A stretch of DNA of 16,752 nucleotides from an uncultured Clostridia bacterium (GTDB taxonomy: Bacteria > Bacillota > Clostridia > Oscillospirales > Oscillospiraceae), in assembly GCA_947177115.1 (NCBI GenBank), contig CAMWTG010000021.1:1-16752 (forward strand), in the 5' to 3' direction. How positions within the stretch are numbered: position 1 is the stretch's first letter; every line of letters starts with the position of its first letter. Shown one piece after another: positions 14,192 through 16,752 of the stretch. The notes below the pieces were generated by a model. It was not told where the DNA came from, ran no database searches, and saw only the letters and a list, made by a program, of their open reading frames with translations. A program made the translations under genes and the position numbers.

Positions 14192-14221
14192 ACCGCTCAC
14201 GTTGTTTTTTTGACCGCTCAT
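14192..14221. promoter_or_regulatory. Direct repeats, putative LytTR regulator binding site
   Basis: ACCGCTCAC (14192-14200) and ACCGCTCAT (14213-14221) match at 8 of 9 bases and are 12 bp apart, so they repeat every 21 bp, two helical turns. AgrA and ComE bind 9-bp direct repeats with a 12-bp spacer just upstream of the -35. The same geometry occurs here for the leftward promoter. Confidence 0.6.
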
Positions 14222-14260
14222 GCAAGAACGTAAAAAACGCATTGAAATTACCAGGAATTT

Positions 14261-14290
14261 TTGTCTGTTTCCGCCAAGCAAATCTATGTA
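14261..14290 (+). promoter_or_regulatory. Weak candidate promoter for the 15-codon ORF
   Basis: TTGTCT (14261-14266), an 18-nt spacer, then TATGTA (14285-14290). The start would fall about 60 nt before the small ORF. A short palindrome TCTCACCGTGAGA (14320-14332) lies in between. The match is modest. Confidence 0.3.
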
Positions 14291-14357
14291 TAGAGGTTTT
14301 GTTTCGTCCATGAAATGTGTCTCACCGTGAGATGTATTTTTACAAAGGAGAGTGATC

Positions 14358-14405
14358 ATGGCATTTTTGGCAAGCAATACAGAACACACGTTTTCTTTTT
14401 GGTAA
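14358..14405 (+). CDS. Candidate 15-residue peptide gene
   Basis: AAAGGAG (14344-14350) lies 7 nt before ATG 14358. The frame reads MAFLASNTEHTFSFW and stops at TAA 14403-14405. No homolog comes to mind. It lacks a processing signature, but the C-terminal aromatic run is reminiscent of short secreted or modified signalling peptides. It lies in the divergent region beside a LytTR two-component system, where peptide inducers are often encoded. The well-placed ribosome site is the main support; chance is possible at this length. Confidence 0.35.
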   Translation: MAFLASNTEHTFSFW

Positions 14406-14459
14406 AGATTTGTATGAGATGTTCTGAAAAATCAAAGAGGAAAATTGCTGTTTGACCAG

Positions 14460-14488
14460 TGGACAATTCGTGGTTCTGGTGGTAAAAT
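14460..14488 (+). promoter_or_regulatory. Promoter of the rightward surface-protein gene
   Basis: TGGACA (14460-14465), a 17-nt spacer, then TAAAAT (14483-14488) preceded by TGG, an extended -10. It lies 65 nt before the start codon at 14554. Confidence 0.55.
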
Positions 14489-14553
14489 AATCATATCAAG
14501 ATGGGAGGTTATGCGCTGGGCGCAACCACCTTATGCCTTTGGGAGGTAATAGC

Positions 14554-16752
14554 ATGAAACGCAGAGTACTGAGTTTTGTTATCGCGCTGACGCTGTGCCT
14601 GAACCTGTGCCCCGCTTGGGCATTGGATGCCGGCGAGGGGACGGACGGCGGCCTGTGCCCGCATCATCCGCTGCACACGGATGCGTGCGGGTATGTACCG
14701 GAGGATCCGGGCTCGCTATGTACGTTTGTCTGTCAGATCTGCCCTGTCGAGGACTTGATCGGCAGACTGCCCGGCAGCGTTTCGGAAAGCAACAGCGAGC
14801 AGGTCCGGGGCCAGCTCAGTGAAATTTATGCGTTATACGATGGGCTGACCGCTGATGAACAGCAGCAAGTGGACCTGTCGCCCTGTGTTTCCCTGCAGGA
14901 CCAGCTGGACGGGATGGATCTTGCGGTGCTGAGCAGCGACCCCGGCGGAGTCTTCTCTGGGAACAGCCTCGACTTGCCAGAGGATTGCAGCTACAGTGTT
15001 CCATATGAAGTAGTGTCTTTGATGACCATCCGTACAAACGGGTATACCTTAACCGGAACAGACTCAACCGCCATACGGGTCAACGGAACAGGCCAGCTGT
15101 ATCTCTCAGGCAATGTCGTCTCCGCAAGGGGCGCCGGGGTGGAGGTCCTGTCCGGCGGCTTTCTGAGTATCACGGATCCGGATACTTGGATCAACGGCAC
15201 GACCTGTGCCCTGGACATTGCCTCCGGTGCGGAAGTACACCTATCCGGCGGCAAATATTCCGCCAGAGGCCCCGCGATCCGGATGGCAGATGGTGATTTT
15301 GCTGCGCTTCTGGAGCCGGGATATGCCTATTTCGACTACAACGGCAATCCGCTTCGTTTGACCGATGTGGCGACCGCCAAGACAGTCATCATTCAAGAGT
15401 GTTCCAACCATTCGGGCGAAGGCTACATGCACGATCCCGGCACCACGGAGCACACCTGGGGCTGTCCGTACTGCGGCGTGGGGGAGACGGAAAAGTGTAC
15501 CTTCACCTTCCAGCAGGATGGAACCGGGACCTGTGAATTCTGTGAAAATTCGATCGCCATTGTCGTGGACGAGGCGGACCTGGCCAATCTGGTCTATGAC
15601 GGCACTATGAAGGCGGAAGACGTAGAGATCACCGTTACCCTGGGCGATGGCTCTGGCCGGGAGCTGGTGCAGAATACCGATTATAGGGTAGATTATGAGC
15701 CGCGTACAGACGCCGGCGAAATTACAGTGACCGTCACCGGCATTACGTTCAACGGGACCTTTACCAAGACTTACAATGTTGAGCAGGCCGAGCCTAGGAT
15801 CAGTTGGGATGTTTCCAACTATGCAGTGGACTATGACAGCAGGGGCATTCCGGTCGACAGTAGCAAGCTGCCGCATATTACTATCACCATACAACCTGTC
15901 AACGGGGAGGATTTATATCAATATCTCCAGTACGCCTACCGGAAAGTCGGAGATACGGAGTTTACCGATGGCCTGCCCACGAATGCGGGTACGTATGATG
16001 TCAAGGCGTATATCCCGGAAAGCCAGAACTATAAGGCGGCTGAGACGGATCCGTGTCTGAAGCTGACCATCAATAAAATCCCTGCGCTTGTCACGGCGCC
16101 TGCGCCTGCGCTGCCAACCTATGACAGAAACTCCCATGCGCTGGTTACGGCGGGTGTGGTGAAGAACGGTGCGGTGATCGAATACGCGCAGACCGCAGGA
16201 GGACCCTACTCCACGGAAATCCCCACCGGCATCAATGCGGGCGATTATACGGTTTATTATCGGATTGCGGACACTGACAATTATAATGGTGTACCGGAGA
16301 CGCTGGTATCTGGCGTAAAAATCCTGCGCAGGGAGATCACGCCGATCGTGACGCTGTCGGATTATACATATCTGTATGACGGCGGGTTCAAGGAGCCAAA
16401 GGTCACGGTCAAGGATACGGATGATGTGACCGTTCTGCCGGATACCGAGTATGCGGTAAGCTATACCAGCAACCGGGACGTGGGTACTGCGAAAGTGACC
16501 GTTACGGATAAATCCGGCGGCAACTACGAACTTACGCAGGTCGAGGTGGAATTCGAAATCACCCTCCGCGAGCAGGAGACGTTGTCCATCACCGAAAAAC
16601 CTGATACCGTTATTTACGGGGATCAGTTCACCCTGAGCACCTTGGGCGGTTCGGGCAATGGCGATGTCACCTGGGAAATCACTGCCGGAAGTAATGTCGC
16701 AAGGGTAGACCAAAACAGCGGGCATGTCACCGTGATTGGTGACGGTTCCGCT
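14554..16752 (+). CDS. Large secreted repeat protein, 3' end beyond the window
   Basis: The frame is open for 733 codons to the window edge. GGGAGG (14541-14546) lies 7 nt before ATG. A signal peptide (KRR, hydrophobic to about 22, AWA before residue 25) starts it. A Cys/His-rich segment follows at 35-63 (Cys35, His37, His38, His41, Cys45, Cys56, Cys60, Cys63), then a helical module at 66-121 (EDLIGRLP..QLSEIYALYDGLTADEQQQ). Residues about 150-260 are beta-rich. A second Cys/His cluster lies at 283-330, with CPYC and CEFC pairs. From about 336, several YDG/MBG-like Ig modules follow, ending in a Big-like module similar to one in the SLH protein. Wall anchoring is expected further on but is not seen. 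No enzymatic motif was found; an adhesin-like surface protein is the likely role. Confidence 0.85.
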   Translation, partial: MKRRVLSFVIALTLCLNLCPAWALDAGEGTDGGLCPHHPLHTDACGYVPEDPGSLCTFVCQICPVEDLIGRLPGSVSESNSEQVRGQLSEIYALYDGLTADEQQQVDLSPCVSLQDQLDGMDLAVLSSDPGGVFSGNSLDLPEDCSYSVPYEVVSLMTIRTNGYTLTGTDSTAIRVNGTGQLYLSGNVVSARGAGVEVLSGGFLSITDPDTWINGTTCALDIASGAEVHLSGGKYSARGPAIRMADGDFAALLEPGYAYFDYNGNPLRLTDVATAKTVIIQECSNHSGEGYMHDPGTTEHTWGCPYCGVGETEKCTFTFQQDGTGTCEFCENSIAIVVDEADLANLVYDGTMKAEDVEITVTLGDGSGRELVQNTDYRVDYEPRTDAGEITVTVTGITFNGTFTKTYNVEQAEPRISWDVSNYAVDYDSRGIPVDSSKLPHITITIQPVNGEDLYQYLQYAYRKVGDTEFTDGLPTNAGTYDVKAYIPESQNYKAAETDPCLKLTINKIPALVTAPAPALPTYDRNSHALVTAGVVKNGAVIEYAQTAGGPYSTEIPTGINAGDYTVYYRIADTDNYNGVPETLVSGVKILRREITPIVTLSDYTYLYDGGFKEPKVTVKDTDDVTVLPDTEYAVSYTSNRDVGTAKVTVTDKSGGNYELTQVEVEFEITLREQETLSITEKPDTVIYGDQFTLSTLGGSGNGDVTWEITAGSNVARVDQNSGHVTVIGDGSA

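Noticed and set aside
14320..14338. TCTCACCGTGAGA followed by TGTATTTT as a terminator
   Set aside because: The usable stem is only 4-5 bp and the T run is short and offset. It is more like a small operator, if anything.
14123..14389. 88-codon minus-strand ORF in the divergent region
   Set aside because: It runs through the operon promoter and the direct repeats, begins with GTG without a ribosome site, and has no familiar domain.

Overview
The window comes from a Gram-positive gut anaerobe of the Clostridia, most likely Oscillospiraceae (a Flavonifractor, Lawsonibacter or Oscillibacter-like genome). This is inferred from moderately high G+C, AGGAGG-type ribosome sites, an S-layer-homology surface protein, a LytTR two-component system, and a second large secreted repeat protein of the kind common in that family. 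No rRNA, tRNA or CRISPR array was seen.

Left part (1-9100). purE reads leftward behind a clear ZTP (pfl-type) riboswitch, whose aptamer 3' end overlaps an intrinsic terminator. Divergent from it, a promoter at 885-913 drives a leader with a 23-codon ORF, a strong terminator and an alternative antiterminator pairing. This is the layout of a ribosome-sensing attenuator. It precedes seven tightly packed genes (1207-8936): a Vat/CatB-type hexapeptide acetyltransferase, a membrane-anchored alpha/beta hydrolase, a GrpB-family protein, a GNAT acetyltransferase, a chloramphenicol-phosphotransferase-like kinase, then carA and carB. Four of the six junctions are start/stop overlaps, so the drug-modification-like genes appear translationally chained to the housekeeping carbamoyl-phosphate synthetase. 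A 20-bp perfect inverted repeat (9055-9097) ends this unit, next to a decayed IS3-type orfA fragment.

Right part (9300-16752). A leftward operon encodes a LytTR response regulator, a GHKL sensor kinase and an 859-residue S-layer-homology protein with a glycine-rich repeat region and Ig-like modules. Its promoter is preceded by two 9-bp direct repeats with a 12-bp spacer, the architecture used by AgrA/ComE-type regulators. Divergently, a 15-codon ORF with a good ribosome site and a large secreted repeat protein (open to the window end) read rightward. The two surface proteins share repeat modules. I infer a self-regulating cell-surface locus, possibly with a small peptide as its cue.

The most unusual observations are the attenuator-controlled resistance-like cassette joined to carAB, and the two-component/surface-protein locus with a candidate signal peptide.
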